Shown here: positions 27,753 through 36,193 of the stretch, in pieces
Numbering within the stretch: position 1 is the first letter of the stretch
How the letters are laid out: each line of letters begins with the position of its first letter
Source of the DNA: Rhizobium leguminosarum bv. viciae USDA 2370
GTDB taxonomy: Bacteria > Pseudomonadota > Alphaproteobacteria > Rhizobiales > Rhizobiaceae
NCBI RefSeq assembly: GCF_002008365.1
Contig: NZ_MRDL01000007.1
Span: 203,195-267,194, forward strand
Direction: 5' to 3'
DNA: 64,000 nucleotides
Position numbers and translations under genes: made by a program
The notes under the pieces: generated by a model
The model's database searches: none
What the model was told of the DNA's origin: nothing
The model's input: only the letters and a program-made list of their open reading frames with translations

Positions 27753-28231
27753 CGCATTTCTCCCAGCAGCTTCAGGCCGGCGAGAACCCGCACCTGGTAA
27801 TTGACGAAAGCCGCAAGCTCCGCGAGCCGGACGATGTCAGCGTCGGTGACGCCGACCTGACGCAATGCCTCGACATGGGCGCGCGTGGCATCGCGCGGCG
27901 CGAGCGTCAGCCGGTCGGCATGACGAACGATCTCCGCAGTCCGCGGGTCCGTCACCTTCGTGTCCGGCTCGGCGAGCAAGGCTGTCGCCGCTTCGCCGGC
28001 GCGGGCAACGAGCGTGTCGTAGTGGCTTGCGAGCGCCGGGCTGCGGTTGTGGCGCGCCATGCGGGCGGCAAGCGCGGCCCTCAGGCCGTGCGACAGTCCG
28101 CCGGGATCGCGGGGCAGAAGCACGGCGTCGTGGGCCGCTTCACTGAGGCGCAGGATTTCCGCGCGTTTCCCCATGGCTTCCGCGAGGGCTGAACCCGGGC
28201 TCACAGAGGCAAGAGTTTCGATGAGTGTCAA
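27749..28231 (-). CDS. CMD-domain protein, partner of AhpD-like gene
   Basis: A 160-residue, alpha-helical protein of the carboxymuconolactone decarboxylase superfamily. It lacks the CxxC pair: the region HNRSPALASHYDTLV and RDATRAHVEALRQVGVTDADIVRLAELAAFVNYQVRV shows the CMD helix pattern without cysteines. It may be a structural partner of the AhpD-like protein made from the same mRNA (ATGA overlap). It is divergent from the LysR-FMO-ABC operon, with a 161-bp gap carrying possible regulator sites. Confidence 0.72.
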   Translation of the reverse strand: MTLIETLASVSPGSALAEAMGKRAEILRLSEAAHDAVLLPRDPGGLSHGLRAALAARMARHNRSPALASHYDTLVARAGEAATALLAEPDTKVTDPRTAEIVRHADRLTLAPRDATRAHVEALRQVGVTDADIVRLAELAAFVNYQVRVLAGLKLLGEMR

Positions 28232-28358
28232 AACAAGCTCCTCAAGACGTCAAAGGACATAAGCCCTAGGTAGGCCTGACGCCTCATTATGTCAAACTGG
28301 AATGATAACGAGCATTCGATGTGAATTTTTTATCTACTGCCAGTCGTCAAATGAGAAT

Positions 28359-28376
28359 TGTCATGCTTTACTGACA
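28359..28376. promoter_or_regulatory. Dyad in front of LysR-FMO operon
   Basis: TGTCA (28359-28363) and TGACA (28372-28376) form a dyad with an 8-base spacer, directly before the AAGGAG ribosome site of the LysR gene. Position and symmetry suit an autoregulatory LysR site. It is a single occurrence, so support is limited. Confidence 0.35.
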
Positions 28377-28392
28377 TGAAGGAGAGTGTTTG

Positions 28393-29391
28393 ATGTCCAT
28401 TATGCATTCTAACTCTTTCGATATAAGGCAACTTGAAGCCTTCGCAGCGGTGATGTCCGCCGGCAGCGTGACCGGGGCGGCAAGGCTGCTGGGACGATCG
28501 CAGCCGGCGGTCACGCGGCTGATTCAGGATCTGGAAGCCGATATCGGCTATGCGCTGCTGCATCGAAGCGGCCCGCGCATCAGCCCGACCGCGCGCGGTC
28601 TGCAATTTCATGCCGAAGTGGAACGCCATCTTGCCAGCCTTGCCCATATCCGCGAGCGGGCGAACGCCATCGGTCTCGATGAACCGCCGTCGCTGACGAT
28701 CGCGGCCACGCCTTCACTTGCGGCCGGCGTTCTGCCCCAGGCGATCGCAGCCGTCGCGCCGGACCTCATACCGCGTCATCTCCATGTGCAGGCGCTGGCG
28801 GCAGAGAACGTCGTGCAGGCGGTGCTCGCCCGCTCGGCGGACTTCGGCATATCAAGCCTGCCGCTGGAACATCCCGGCCTCGACGTGCACTGGATTGCCG
28901 AAGCGCCCTGTGTCGTTGCGCTCGCCGCCAACGACCCACTCGCCAGCAATGACGTGGTGCGTCTTTCCGATCTCGCCGAGCGCCGCATCATCACGCTCGC
29001 CAATCCCTATCGCCTTCGGCACCGCATCGACGAGGCTTTGGAACGGGCAGGCGTCGCGCTGCAACAGATGATCGACGTCAACGCCTCGCTGACGGCCCTC
29101 ACCATGGTTCGGGCCGGACTGGGAGCGGCCATCGTCGAGCCGGCAACCGTCTGCGGCGTTCCGCTCGAGGGGATCGTGATGCGCGTCCTTGACCACACCA
29201 TCCCCTTCCTGTTCGGCGCCATCTCGCCGGCCGCGATGCCGCTGACCCCGACGGTCGCCGCCGTCATCGATGCGGCGCGCGCGGTGGCCCTGGCGATGCC
29301 CGGGTGCCGGCTGCATGACGCAGGCGGCGTTGAAGCCTTGGCCGACACCGTCTATGGCGGTAGCCCGATGACCGAGGAGGTGCCGTCATGA
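28393..29391 (+). CDS. LysR family regulator (FMO-ABC operon)
   Basis: A 332-residue LysR-type regulator: winged helix SVTGAARLLGRSQPAVTRLIQDLE and an effector domain with SADFGISSLPLEHPGL. AAGGAG precedes the ATG at 28393. Unlike most LysR genes in the window it is on the same strand as its probable targets and overlaps the monooxygenase start by 4 bp, so regulator, enzyme and transporter appear to form one operon. Its effector may be the transported compound; this is an inference. Confidence 0.87.
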   Translation: MSIMHSNSFDIRQLEAFAAVMSAGSVTGAARLLGRSQPAVTRLIQDLEADIGYALLHRSGPRISPTARGLQFHAEVERHLASLAHIRERANAIGLDEPPSLTIAATPSLAAGVLPQAIAAVAPDLIPRHLHVQALAAENVVQAVLARSADFGISSLPLEHPGLDVHWIAEAPCVVALAANDPLASNDVVRLSDLAERRIITLANPYRLRHRIDEALERAGVALQQMIDVNASLTALTMVRAGLGAAIVEPATVCGVPLEGIVMRVLDHTIPFLFGAISPAAMPLTPTVAAVIDAARAVALAMPGCRLHDAGGVEALADTVYGGSPMTEEVPS

Positions 29392-30878
29392 GCGACCTCT
29401 CGGCGTTTCCGAACAGTCTCGAAGCGCTCGAGGCACGCCTGCGGCAGGACCTCGCCTGGCTGGAGCTGCCGGCCAAGTCCTGGGTTCCGCCCCGCGTCGT
29501 CGATGGCCAAGGGGTGGTCGACGTCGTGATCATCGGTGCGGGCATGGCCGGGCTCGTCGCCTCCGCCATGCTGAAGCGGCTCGGCGTCGCCAACCACGTC
29601 GTTCTCGACAAGGCGCCTGCCGGAAGCGAGGGGCCATGGGTCACCTTCGCCAGGATGCGAACCCTACGCTCTCCCAAGCAACTGACCGGGCCGGCGATGG
29701 GCCTGCCGGCGCTGACCTTCCGCGCCTATTACGAGGCGCTGCACGGCCGCGATGCCTGGGTCGCGCTCGACAGGGCGCCGCGTCAGACATGGATGGATTA
29801 CCTGGTCTGGTACCGGCGTGTGCTTGACCTGCCGGTGCGCAATGGGGTCGCCGTCGAGGCCATTCGTCCGCGCGCCGACGGCCTGCTCGATGTCGTCTGC
29901 CGTCACGATGGCCGGACCGAAACGAAGATCGCGCGCCATGTGGTGCTGGCGACGGGCCGCGACGGCCTGGGCGGCCCCTTCGTGCCGCCGATCGCCGATG
30001 ACGTCGATCGCAAGTTCTGGGCTCACACCGCCGACGAAATCGATTTCGCCGCATTGCGCGGCAAACGGGTTGGCGTCGTCGGCGCCGGGGCCTCGGCGAT
30101 GGACAACGCCGCCACCGCGCTCGAGGCAGGCGCCGCCCGGCTTGACCTGTTCGTGCGCAGGGCCGACCTGCCACGGATCAACAAATTCACCGGCATCGGC
30201 AGCCAGGGCGTGGTGCACGGCTTCGCCGGTCTGCCGGATGACTGGAAGTGGCGGTTTCTCGACTACGCCATGCGCTCGCAGACGCCGCCGCCGCGTCCGA
30301 GCGTCTTGCGTGTCAGCGCATTCCCGCAGGCCCATCTCCATCTCGCAAGCCCGATCAACCGGCTGCAACGGGAAGGCGATCATATCGTCGTGACGACGCC
30401 GAAAGGCAGCTATCCCGTCGATTTCCTGATCTTCGGCACCGGCTTCAAGGTCGACCTGACGAACCGGCCGGAACTTGGCCCCGTCGCATCGCATATCCGT
30501 CTGTGGCGCGACCGCTTTCCCGTGCCCGCCGACATGCGAAACGACGAGCTTGAAACCTCGCCGGACCTCGGCGACGCGTTCGAGTTCCTCGAGGTTGAGC
30601 CGGGCGCCTGCCCGGCGCTGGCCCGCATCCACTGCTTCAATTTCCCCGCCACGCTCAGCCACGGCAAGCTCACGGGCGACATTCCCGCAATCAGCGAAGG
30701 CGCCGACCGGCTTGCCCGCGGCATCGTCAGGGCGTTGTTCGTCGCCGACCGCGAGCGTCATTTCGCCGATCTCCAGGCGTTCGACACGCCCGAATTGCTC
30801 GGAGACGAGTGGGCCGACGACGAGACCACGACGCTTTCCGACCTCTCTGTCGAAAGGACACCGACCCGAAATGCTTGA
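29388..30878 (+). CDS. Flavin-containing monooxygenase-like protein
   Basis: A 496-residue FAD/NAD(P)-dependent oxidoreductase. The FAD motif is GAGMAGLVASAML (about residues 48-60) and the NADPH motif is VVGAGASAMDNAA (about residues 230-242). The protein resembles putative flavoprotein monooxygenases that oxidise N- or S-containing small molecules. It overlaps the LysR gene by 4 bp and the ABC ATPase gene by 8 bp. The position suggests that it acts on a substrate imported by the transporter. Confidence 0.82.
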   Translation: MSDLSAFPNSLEALEARLRQDLAWLELPAKSWVPPRVVDGQGVVDVVIIGAGMAGLVASAMLKRLGVANHVVLDKAPAGSEGPWVTFARMRTLRSPKQLTGPAMGLPALTFRAYYEALHGRDAWVALDRAPRQTWMDYLVWYRRVLDLPVRNGVAVEAIRPRADGLLDVVCRHDGRTETKIARHVVLATGRDGLGGPFVPPIADDVDRKFWAHTADEIDFAALRGKRVGVVGAGASAMDNAATALEAGAARLDLFVRRADLPRINKFTGIGSQGVVHGFAGLPDDWKWRFLDYAMRSQTPPPRPSVLRVSAFPQAHLHLASPINRLQREGDHIVVTTPKGSYPVDFLIFGTGFKVDLTNRPELGPVASHIRLWRDRFPVPADMRNDELETSPDLGDAFEFLEVEPGACPALARIHCFNFPATLSHGKLTGDIPAISEGADRLARGIVRALFVADRERHFADLQAFDTPELLGDEWADDETTTLSDLSVERTPTRNA

Positions 30879-31611
30879 GCTCAAAGATCTAAAGCTGTCC
30901 TACGGCAACACCCAGGTCCTGAACGGTGTCGATCTCTCGGTGAACCGCGGCGACGTGGTGTCGATCATCGGCCCCAGCGGCACCGGCAAGACAACATTGC
31001 TGAAGTGCATCAACTATCTGGCCAAGCCGGCCTCCGGCACGATCGCCTTCGATCAGGTCAGGATGGACTACCGGAAGCCGGACAGCACCGCGGTCCAGGC
31101 GATCCGGCTGCGGACGGCGATGGTCTTCCAGCAGTTCAACGTCTTCAAGAACATGACCGTCATTCAGAACGTGATGGATCCGCTCGTCGTCGTGCAGCGC
31201 AAGTCGAAGGACGAGGCGCGTTCGATCGCTTTGCAGGAGCTTGAGCGGGTGGGCCTTTCGAACAAGATCGACAGCTACCCGTCCCAGCTTTCCGGCGGCC
31301 AGCTGCAGCGAACCGGCATTGCGCGTGCGCTGGCCGTCAAGCCTGATGTCATGCTCTTCGACGAACCGACGTCGTCGCTCGACCCCGAACTCGTCGGCGA
31401 GGTTTTGAAGGTGATCAGGGACGTCACGTCATCAGGCATCACCTCGCTCCTCGTCACCCACGAGATGCAGTTCGCAAAGAACATCTCGAACCGCATCGTC
31501 TTCATGGATCGGGGCGTCGTCGCCGCTCAAGGCAGCCCTGCCGAGATCTTCGACACGCCCTCCAACCCGCGCCTTGCCCAGTTCCTGAATTCCGAACACT
31601 CCATCCAGTAA
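30871..31611 (+). CDS. Amino-acid-type ABC transporter ATPase
   Basis: A 246-residue ATPase of the polar amino acid (HisP/GlnQ) family. Walker A GPSGTGKTT, Q-loop MVFQQFNVF, signature LSGGQLQR, Walker B VMLFDEPTSSLD and the switch His in LLVTHEM are all present. The ATG at 30871 lies inside the end of the FMO gene. It energises the two permeases at 32.5 and 33.2 kb. Confidence 0.93.
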   Translation: MLELKDLKLSYGNTQVLNGVDLSVNRGDVVSIIGPSGTGKTTLLKCINYLAKPASGTIAFDQVRMDYRKPDSTAVQAIRLRTAMVFQQFNVFKNMTVIQNVMDPLVVVQRKSKDEARSIALQELERVGLSNKIDSYPSQLSGGQLQRTGIARALAVKPDVMLFDEPTSSLDPELVGEVLKVIRDVTSSGITSLLVTHEMQFAKNISNRIVFMDRGVVAAQGSPAEIFDTPSNPRLAQFLNSEHSIQ

Positions 31612-31627
31612 AGAAAGGATGCCTGAC

Positions 31628-32452
31628 ATGTCTTCCATCAAGTCGACTTCCCGCCGCACCTTCGGCCTCGCTGTCGCCGGCGTTGCCTTTGCCCTCGCAA
31701 CCGCGGGCCTATCCCATGCCGAGGACGTGCGCACCATCAAGATCGCCACGGCTGCCGAATCCAAGCCGCTCTCGTGGGGTGCCATCGGCGTCGAGCCGCA
31801 GGGTTACGAACCCGATGTCCTGAAGGCGATCAACGCCAAGCTGCCCCAGTACAAATTCGTGATGGAGGGTGCTGCCGACATCGCTCAGGAGACCGGCCTT
31901 GCGACCGGCAAGTACGACATCGCGACCGGCGGCTACTACCGGGCGCCCGCTCGCGAAAAGCAGTTCCTCATTCCCGAGAGCCCGATCGGCGCCAGCCTGA
32001 TCAAGATCTACAGCCGCAAGGATAGCGGCATCAACGAGATGAAGGATCTGGTCGGCAAGAAGATCGTGCCGGTGACGGCCGGCGGCGGCATCTACAAATT
32101 CGCCACCGCCTGGCAGGAAAAGAATCCCGACTTCAAGATCGAGATCACCGCCTCCAGCGCCGGCATTCCCTATCCGGATCGCCTGAAAGAGGTCGAGAAC
32201 GGCAAATACGACGCGCTGGTTTTGCCGTCGAACCTTGGCGAGCAGACGGTCATCGACCAGCAGAAGCTCAACGTCAAGGCAAGCGAGCCGGTCGCGATCA
32301 ACAACACATTCGTGCTGATCCATCGCTCCGAGGAGAACAAGGCGCTCTCCGCAGACATCGACAAGGCTCTGAAGGAGCTCAAGGCCGACGGCACGCTCGC
32401 CAAACTCTCGCAGAAATGGTTCGGCGAGGACATTACCACCTACATGAAGTAA
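31628..32452 (+). CDS. ABC transporter substrate-binding protein
   Basis: A 274-residue periplasmic binding protein of the SBP_bac_3 family. The N-terminus TSRRTFGLAVAGV and a hydrophobic run to GLSHAED form a signal peptide with a Tat-like RR. The mature part has two lobes with the family segments GYEPDVLKAINAKL and YDIATGGYYRAPAREKQFLIPE. I take the ATG at 31628 because AAAGGA is 8 bases upstream; the ATG at 31619 lies inside that site. The ligand cannot be deduced. It follows the ATPase by 16 bp. Confidence 0.9.
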   Translation: MSSIKSTSRRTFGLAVAGVAFALATAGLSHAEDVRTIKIATAAESKPLSWGAIGVEPQGYEPDVLKAINAKLPQYKFVMEGAADIAQETGLATGKYDIATGGYYRAPAREKQFLIPESPIGASLIKIYSRKDSGINEMKDLVGKKIVPVTAGGGIYKFATAWQEKNPDFKIEITASSAGIPYPDRLKEVENGKYDALVLPSNLGEQTVIDQQKLNVKASEPVAINNTFVLIHRSEENKALSADIDKALKELKADGTLAKLSQKWFGEDITTYMK

Positions 32453-32507
32453 CGCCCAAGGCAGGGCCGACGATCAAGGCTGAATTTGAAACAAGGAGTG
32501 TTCCCAA

Positions 32508-33215
32508 GTGGACCTTTCCATCATGATCCCCGAGCTGCTCAAGGCATTGCCGCTGACGCTTGCGATCACGTTCACGGCCATGATCGCCGGCTTCCTGCTG
32601 GCCCTGATTGCGACGACGTTCCGGGTACGCAGGATACCGGTTCTCAGCCAGCTGGCCGACCTCTACGTGTCCTATGCCCGGAGCGTCCCCGTCGTGCTGC
32701 AACTGTTCGTCGCCTTCTACGGACTGCCGCTGGTCGTCGCTCTGTTCGAGGTCGAGGACTTCGTGTCCCCGAATGTCGCGGCGATCGTCGGCCTCAGCCT
32801 CTACCATGGAGGCTATCTTTCCGAGGTTCTGCGGCCAGCCTACCTCGCCGTAGAACGCGGTCAGCACGACGCCGCCGACAGTCTCGGATACACCTTCCTT
32901 CAGAAGATCCTTCGTGTCGTCGGACCCCAGGCGGTGCACATCGCCCTGCCAGGCTACGGCAACTCGATCATCTACCTCATCCACAACGTCGCACTCGTGA
33001 TGTACATCGGCGCCGCGGATGTCATGGCGACCGCCCATCTCGTCATGGAGCGCGACTACAATCAGTACCAGTTCGAGACCTACCTTGTGCTGGCGGTGAT
33101 CTATTCGCTGCTATGCCTCGTGGCATGGATGGTCGTGCGCTTTTTCGAAACGCGAAACGCAAAGTTTGCGCCCAATACCGCACCGGCCAAGGCCACCATG
33201 ATGGCAAGCGTCTGA
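32508..33215 (+). CDS. ABC transporter permease (HisM/GlnP type)
   Basis: A 235-residue inner-membrane protein with about five helices. The EAA-type loop is AYLAVERGQHDAADSLGYT, matching polar amino acid permeases. The start is a GTG at 32508 with AAGGAG about 11 bases upstream. It forms a heterodimer with the next gene product. Confidence 0.9.
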   Translation: MDLSIMIPELLKALPLTLAITFTAMIAGFLLALIATTFRVRRIPVLSQLADLYVSYARSVPVVLQLFVAFYGLPLVVALFEVEDFVSPNVAAIVGLSLYHGGYLSEVLRPAYLAVERGQHDAADSLGYTFLQKILRVVGPQAVHIALPGYGNSIIYLIHNVALVMYIGAADVMATAHLVMERDYNQYQFETYLVLAVIYSLLCLVAWMVVRFFETRNAKFAPNTAPAKATMMASV

Positions 33216-33234
33216 TCGAATAGGAGGTCATCAC

Positions 33235-33927
33235 ATGTTCGATTCCGAAGTCCTTCTGCCCGATCTCTGGGACATCCTGGGCGCGGTCCCGGTGACGCTC
33301 GCCATGGCGCTTGGCATCTTTGTCTTTTCTACGATCGTCGGCAGCCTTTTTGCGATGGTGGAATACCGGCGGGTCCCGCTGCTTCGGGAACTGGTCGTCG
33401 CCTACAAGGTCGTCTTCAAGGGCGTTCCGATGGTGATCGTGATCTTCCTTGCCTATTACGGCTTGCCGCCGACGCTGCAGTTCCTGACCTCGCTCGTCGG
33501 CATCGATTACAACGGCCACTCGACGCCGAACTGGATCACGCTCATCGTCGCCCTGACCGCCTGCGTCGCAGCCTTCCAGGCGGAAGTCGTGAAGGGCGCC
33601 CTCAACTCCTTCGACAACGGTCAGGCCGATGCGGCCTACTCCCTGGGCTACAAGCGCAGCCAGGTGTTCCGCCGGGTGATGCTGCCGCAGGTCATCGTCG
33701 CGGCCATCCCCGATCTTGCCAACTCTATCATGGTGATCATGAAGGCACTGTCGCTGGGATTTGCCATCGAGGTCGTCGACATCTTCGCGCAGTCACAGCT
33801 GACCGCGGCGCTGAACTTCTACTATCTCGAAGCCTTCCTGATCGCCGTCGTCATCTACATGGTGATCGCCTATCTCGTCACATATGCCGCCGACCGGATG
33901 GAACGGGCGCTGAGGGTATGGGCCTAG
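33235..33927 (+). CDS. ABC transporter permease (HisQ/GlnP type)
   Basis: A 230-residue second permease with about five helices and the loop GALNSFDNGQADAAYSLGYK. TAGGAGGTCATC precedes the ATG. It is the last gene of the LysR-FMO-ABC operon. The 219 bp after it (33928-34146) hold a stem-loop but no gene. Confidence 0.9.
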   Translation: MFDSEVLLPDLWDILGAVPVTLAMALGIFVFSTIVGSLFAMVEYRRVPLLRELVVAYKVVFKGVPMVIVIFLAYYGLPPTLQFLTSLVGIDYNGHSTPNWITLIVALTACVAAFQAEVVKGALNSFDNGQADAAYSLGYKRSQVFRRVMLPQVIVAAIPDLANSIMVIMKALSLGFAIEVVDIFAQSQLTAALNFYYLEAFLIAVVIYMVIAYLVTYAADRMERALRVWA

Positions 33928-34027
33928 GGTAGTTTGCCCTTCCTCGAGCACGATGCAGGGGTCAGGATACACTCGTTTCGGCCTATAGCGGCCAGAGGCT
34001 TGGGCTTTGGTTGAAGGGCGGCATAGG

Positions 34028-34073
34028 CCGATCTCCGCCAAATGTCAGAGACCGCCCCGAATGCGGAGATCGG
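34028..34073. repeat. 11-bp inverted repeat after permease gene
   Basis: CCGATCTCCGC (34028-34038) and GCGGAGATCGG (34063-34073) are perfect inverted repeats around a 24-base loop. There is no T-run. It may be a transcription end between convergent units or a remnant of a small mobile element; nothing else nearby supports the latter. Confidence 0.4.
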
Positions 34074-34146
34074 ACGCGTCGCAACAATGTCGCCTTCATC
34101 GCGAGTTTCGCGAATGGAAAGTATTATGGGACACAGTTACATTTCG

Positions 34147-34668
34147 TCACTTTAGGAATGATGGACCGAGGGTTTCATGGGCATCCCATTCCTCGTTCAG
34201 CGCCTGGAGCGTCTCTGTTGGAAATCCCTGCTGCCGATCCTTTTGAAACGAAGGTTCAAGCAAGAAGCGACCAACTTTCCACAGTTCCGCCATGAGCAGC
34301 CCGAGCAGTTGCTTGCGTTTAACCCGGATTGAGATGATGGTTTTCTCATCGCCAGTGAGCTCATAGGCCCCATGACACAGCGGGAACTCTTGGATCATAA
34401 GCAGCATCGTATGTTGTTGCCGAGCGTCCGGGGTCACTGACAGGGCATGGCCGCCGGGTTCATCATAGAGCGCAATGGACACGACCTCGTTGGCTAAGAC
34501 GCCACGGCACAGTTTCAGAAGCTCTGATGCTGGATCCGAGAACACGTCACTGATGCGGCACCTCACTATTCCGCCATTGCAAGAGATGAGAAGATCGCTC
34601 CAACCGTGTCGATCGAGCGTGAAGCAGAAACCCAGAGCATCGCAAACGTCAGGAGGCGATCTGGTCAA
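34147..34668 (-). CDS. Hypothetical protein
   Basis: A 173-residue cytosolic protein that I do not recognise. It contains mixed beta and alpha segments (HGWSDLLISCNGG, VVSIALYDEPGGHALSV, KTIISIRVKRKQLLGLLMAELWKV) and four cysteines with no motif. The only start in frame near the 5' end is a TTG at 34668, so the true start is uncertain. Base composition is less GC-rich than the backbone, as for the next gene, and the pair may be recently acquired. Confidence 0.5.
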   Translation of the reverse strand: MTRSPPDVCDALGFCFTLDRHGWSDLLISCNGGIVRCRISDVFSDPASELLKLCRGVLANEVVSIALYDEPGGHALSVTPDARQQHTMLLMIQEFPLCHGAYELTGDEKTIISIRVKRKQLLGLLMAELWKVGRFLLEPSFQKDRQQGFPTETLQALNEEWDAHETLGPSFLK

Positions 34669-34754
34669 CTTTTCATTTCCCTTTGCGTAACGCTGGTTGG
34701 CTAATTGAAGGCGGGATGGGCCGGTGCGAGTTTGGATGGCCAGGCCGCAAAATC

Positions 34755-35144
34755 TTAGTTCGGGATGGCAGCAAAGCTGTCAGGACCTGAAACCCAATGA
34801 AGTTGGCCCAAGAAGGTCCTAAGCCTTTGAACAGCTCGTTCTGGCGTTTCCGTCCGCGTCCATTGCCGGCGTTCCACATGCGTGTCGATATAGCGAAACT
34901 CTATCAGGCCCGATGATTGCGCTGAAATCCGAAGGTAGGGCACCGAGGGAGGGGCATGGTCGGTTTGTTGGACGCATAGATCAGCCATCGATGTCCATCC
35001 GAACAGCGCACTCCGAAGCGAACTTCGAGCGATGAAATCGGCAAGTTGCTCAATGCCCTGCAAGGCAGACGAGAATTTTTCGTCTTCCGAATGTCCTCGC
35101 ACGTTGCGAATATGGTCAACAAGTAGGGGCCATGGCCTGATCAT
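34755..35144 (-). CDS. Hypothetical protein
   Basis: A 129-residue protein of unknown function. It has an N-terminal helical part (DEKFSSALQGIEQLADFIARSSL) and a C-terminal beta-rich part with LIEFRYIDTH and a tryptophan-containing end, LGQLHWVSG. No signal peptide or membrane helix is seen. It lies 86 bp upstream of the other unrecognised gene, in the same direction, with a spacing that allows cotranscription. Confidence 0.5.
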   Translation of the reverse strand: MIRPWPLLVDHIRNVRGHSEDEKFSSALQGIEQLADFIARSSLRSALFGWTSMADLCVQQTDHAPPSVPYLRISAQSSGLIEFRYIDTHVERRQWTRTETPERAVQRLRTFLGQLHWVSGPDSFAAIPN

Positions 35145-35290
35145 GTGTCAAGTCTGGCCCGGCAGCACATGGCTGTCAAATGGGTGCACGCACGCGATCA
35201 TCTCATGTCGAATGCTGCCCGTATTTAGCTTAGCGATGAATCTGGGATTGGCCTTCGCCTCAATCTCGCCGCAATCGTTATAACATAACC

Positions 35291-35308
35291 GTAATGTTAT
35301 TACATTGT
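35291..35308. promoter_or_regulatory. Zur-like box before zinc ABC operon
   Basis: GTAATGTTATTACATTGT contains AATGT-N4-ACATT symmetry and closely matches the AT-rich GTAATGTNATNACATTAC-type sites reported for Zur in alphaproteobacteria. A second partial copy, GTTATAACAT, lies at 35278-35287. It sits 11 bases before the first ATG of the operon, so binding would block transcription when zinc is sufficient. Confidence 0.55.
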
Positions 35309-35318
35309 AGGATGCGCC

Positions 35319-35447
35319 ATGCCCCCGAGCCCCGATCGCCCCTCCGTCAGCCTGCTGGGACAGTCGGCTTTATCCAGGATGATCGGCATGGCGCTGGTCC
35401 TTGCCGTGCTCTGGCTGGCGATCCACTGGGCGGTTCTCTTGCCATGA
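35319..35447 (+). CDS. 42-residue small membrane protein leading zinc operon
   Basis: ATG at 35319 to TGA at 35447. The product has a polar start (MPPSPDRPSVSLLGQ) and one hydrophobic segment from about residue 21 to 42, ending LLP. Its stop overlaps the ATPase start in an ATGA, the arrangement seen between the other genes of this operon, and the Zur-like box lies directly upstream. This supports a real, coupled gene, although a leader ORF that only couples translation is possible. Confidence 0.5.
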   Translation: MPPSPDRPSVSLLGQSALSRMIGMALVLAVLWLAIHWAVLLP

Positions 35448-36193
35448 CGCCGCTGATCCGTCTGGAGAATTTGACCGTCGCCTATAACAGGCACCCCGCC
35501 GTCCATCATGTCTCCGGCGCCTTCGCCTCGGGCAGCCTGACGGCGATCGCCGGGCCGAACGGGGCGGGCAAGTCGACGCTTTTGAAGGCGATCATGGGCG
35601 AGCTTCGCCCCGCCGAAGGCAGGGTCGAGCACCGGCTGGGGCGGGCGGAATTCGGTTACCTCCCGCAGGCGGCCGAGATCGACCGCCGCTTTCCGATCTC
35701 GGTCATCGACACCGTCATGCTCGGCGCCTGGAAGAAGACGGGAGCCTTCGGCCGCATCGCGCCCGCCGAGATGAAAAGGGCAGGCGAGGCGCTGTCGGCA
35801 GTCGGCCTCGAAGGTTTCGGCCGGCGCCATGTCGGGTCGCTGTCGGCCGGCCAGTTCCAGCGCGTGCTCTTTGCCCGCCTGCTGCTGCAGGATGCCGGCA
35901 TCATCCTGCTCGACGAGCCGTTTACGGCAATCGATGCCCGCACGACCAGGGACCTCATCGATATCGTCACCCGCTGGCACGGCGAGGGCCGCACCGTGAT
36001 TGCCGTGCTGCACGATTTCGAGCTCGTCTGCGCCCATTTCCCGCAAACCCTGCTGCTTGCCCGCGAACTGGTCGGCTGGGGTGCGACTGCAGACGTCATG
36101 TCCTCCGTCAATCTCCTGAAGGCGCGAGCCATGGCCGAGCGCTGGGACGAGGATGCGAATGCCTGCGCACCTGAAGAGGCGCCGGCGGCATGA
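35444..36193 (+). CDS. aztA: Zinc ABC transporter ATPase (AztA/ZnuC-like)
   Basis: A 249-residue ATPase of the metal-chelate cluster A-I uptake systems. Walker A GPNGAGKST, signature SLSAGQFQR, Walker B IILLDEPFTAID and the His switch VLHDFE are present. The segment RHPAVHH after the first strand is typical of the Azt-type proteins as I remember them. The ATG at 35444 overlaps the small ORF. It is followed by permease and binding protein genes. The alternative name is znuC; the symbol is tentative. Confidence 0.7.
   Translation: MTPLIRLENLTVAYNRHPAVHHVSGAFASGSLTAIAGPNGAGKSTLLKAIMGELRPAEGRVEHRLGRAEFGYLPQAAEIDRRFPISVIDTVMLGAWKKTGAFGRIAPAEMKRAGEALSAVGLEGFGRRHVGSLSAGQFQRVLFARLLLQDAGIILLDEPFTAIDARTTRDLIDIVTRWHGEGRTVIAVLHDFELVCAHFPQTLLLARELVGWGATADVMSSVNLLKARAMAERWDEDANACAPEEAPAA

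Noticed and set aside
28399..28412. ATTATGCATTCTAA, identical to part of element copy 4
   Set aside because: TTTCTAA is absent at the required offset and the bases are inside the LysR coding region start; treated as chance.
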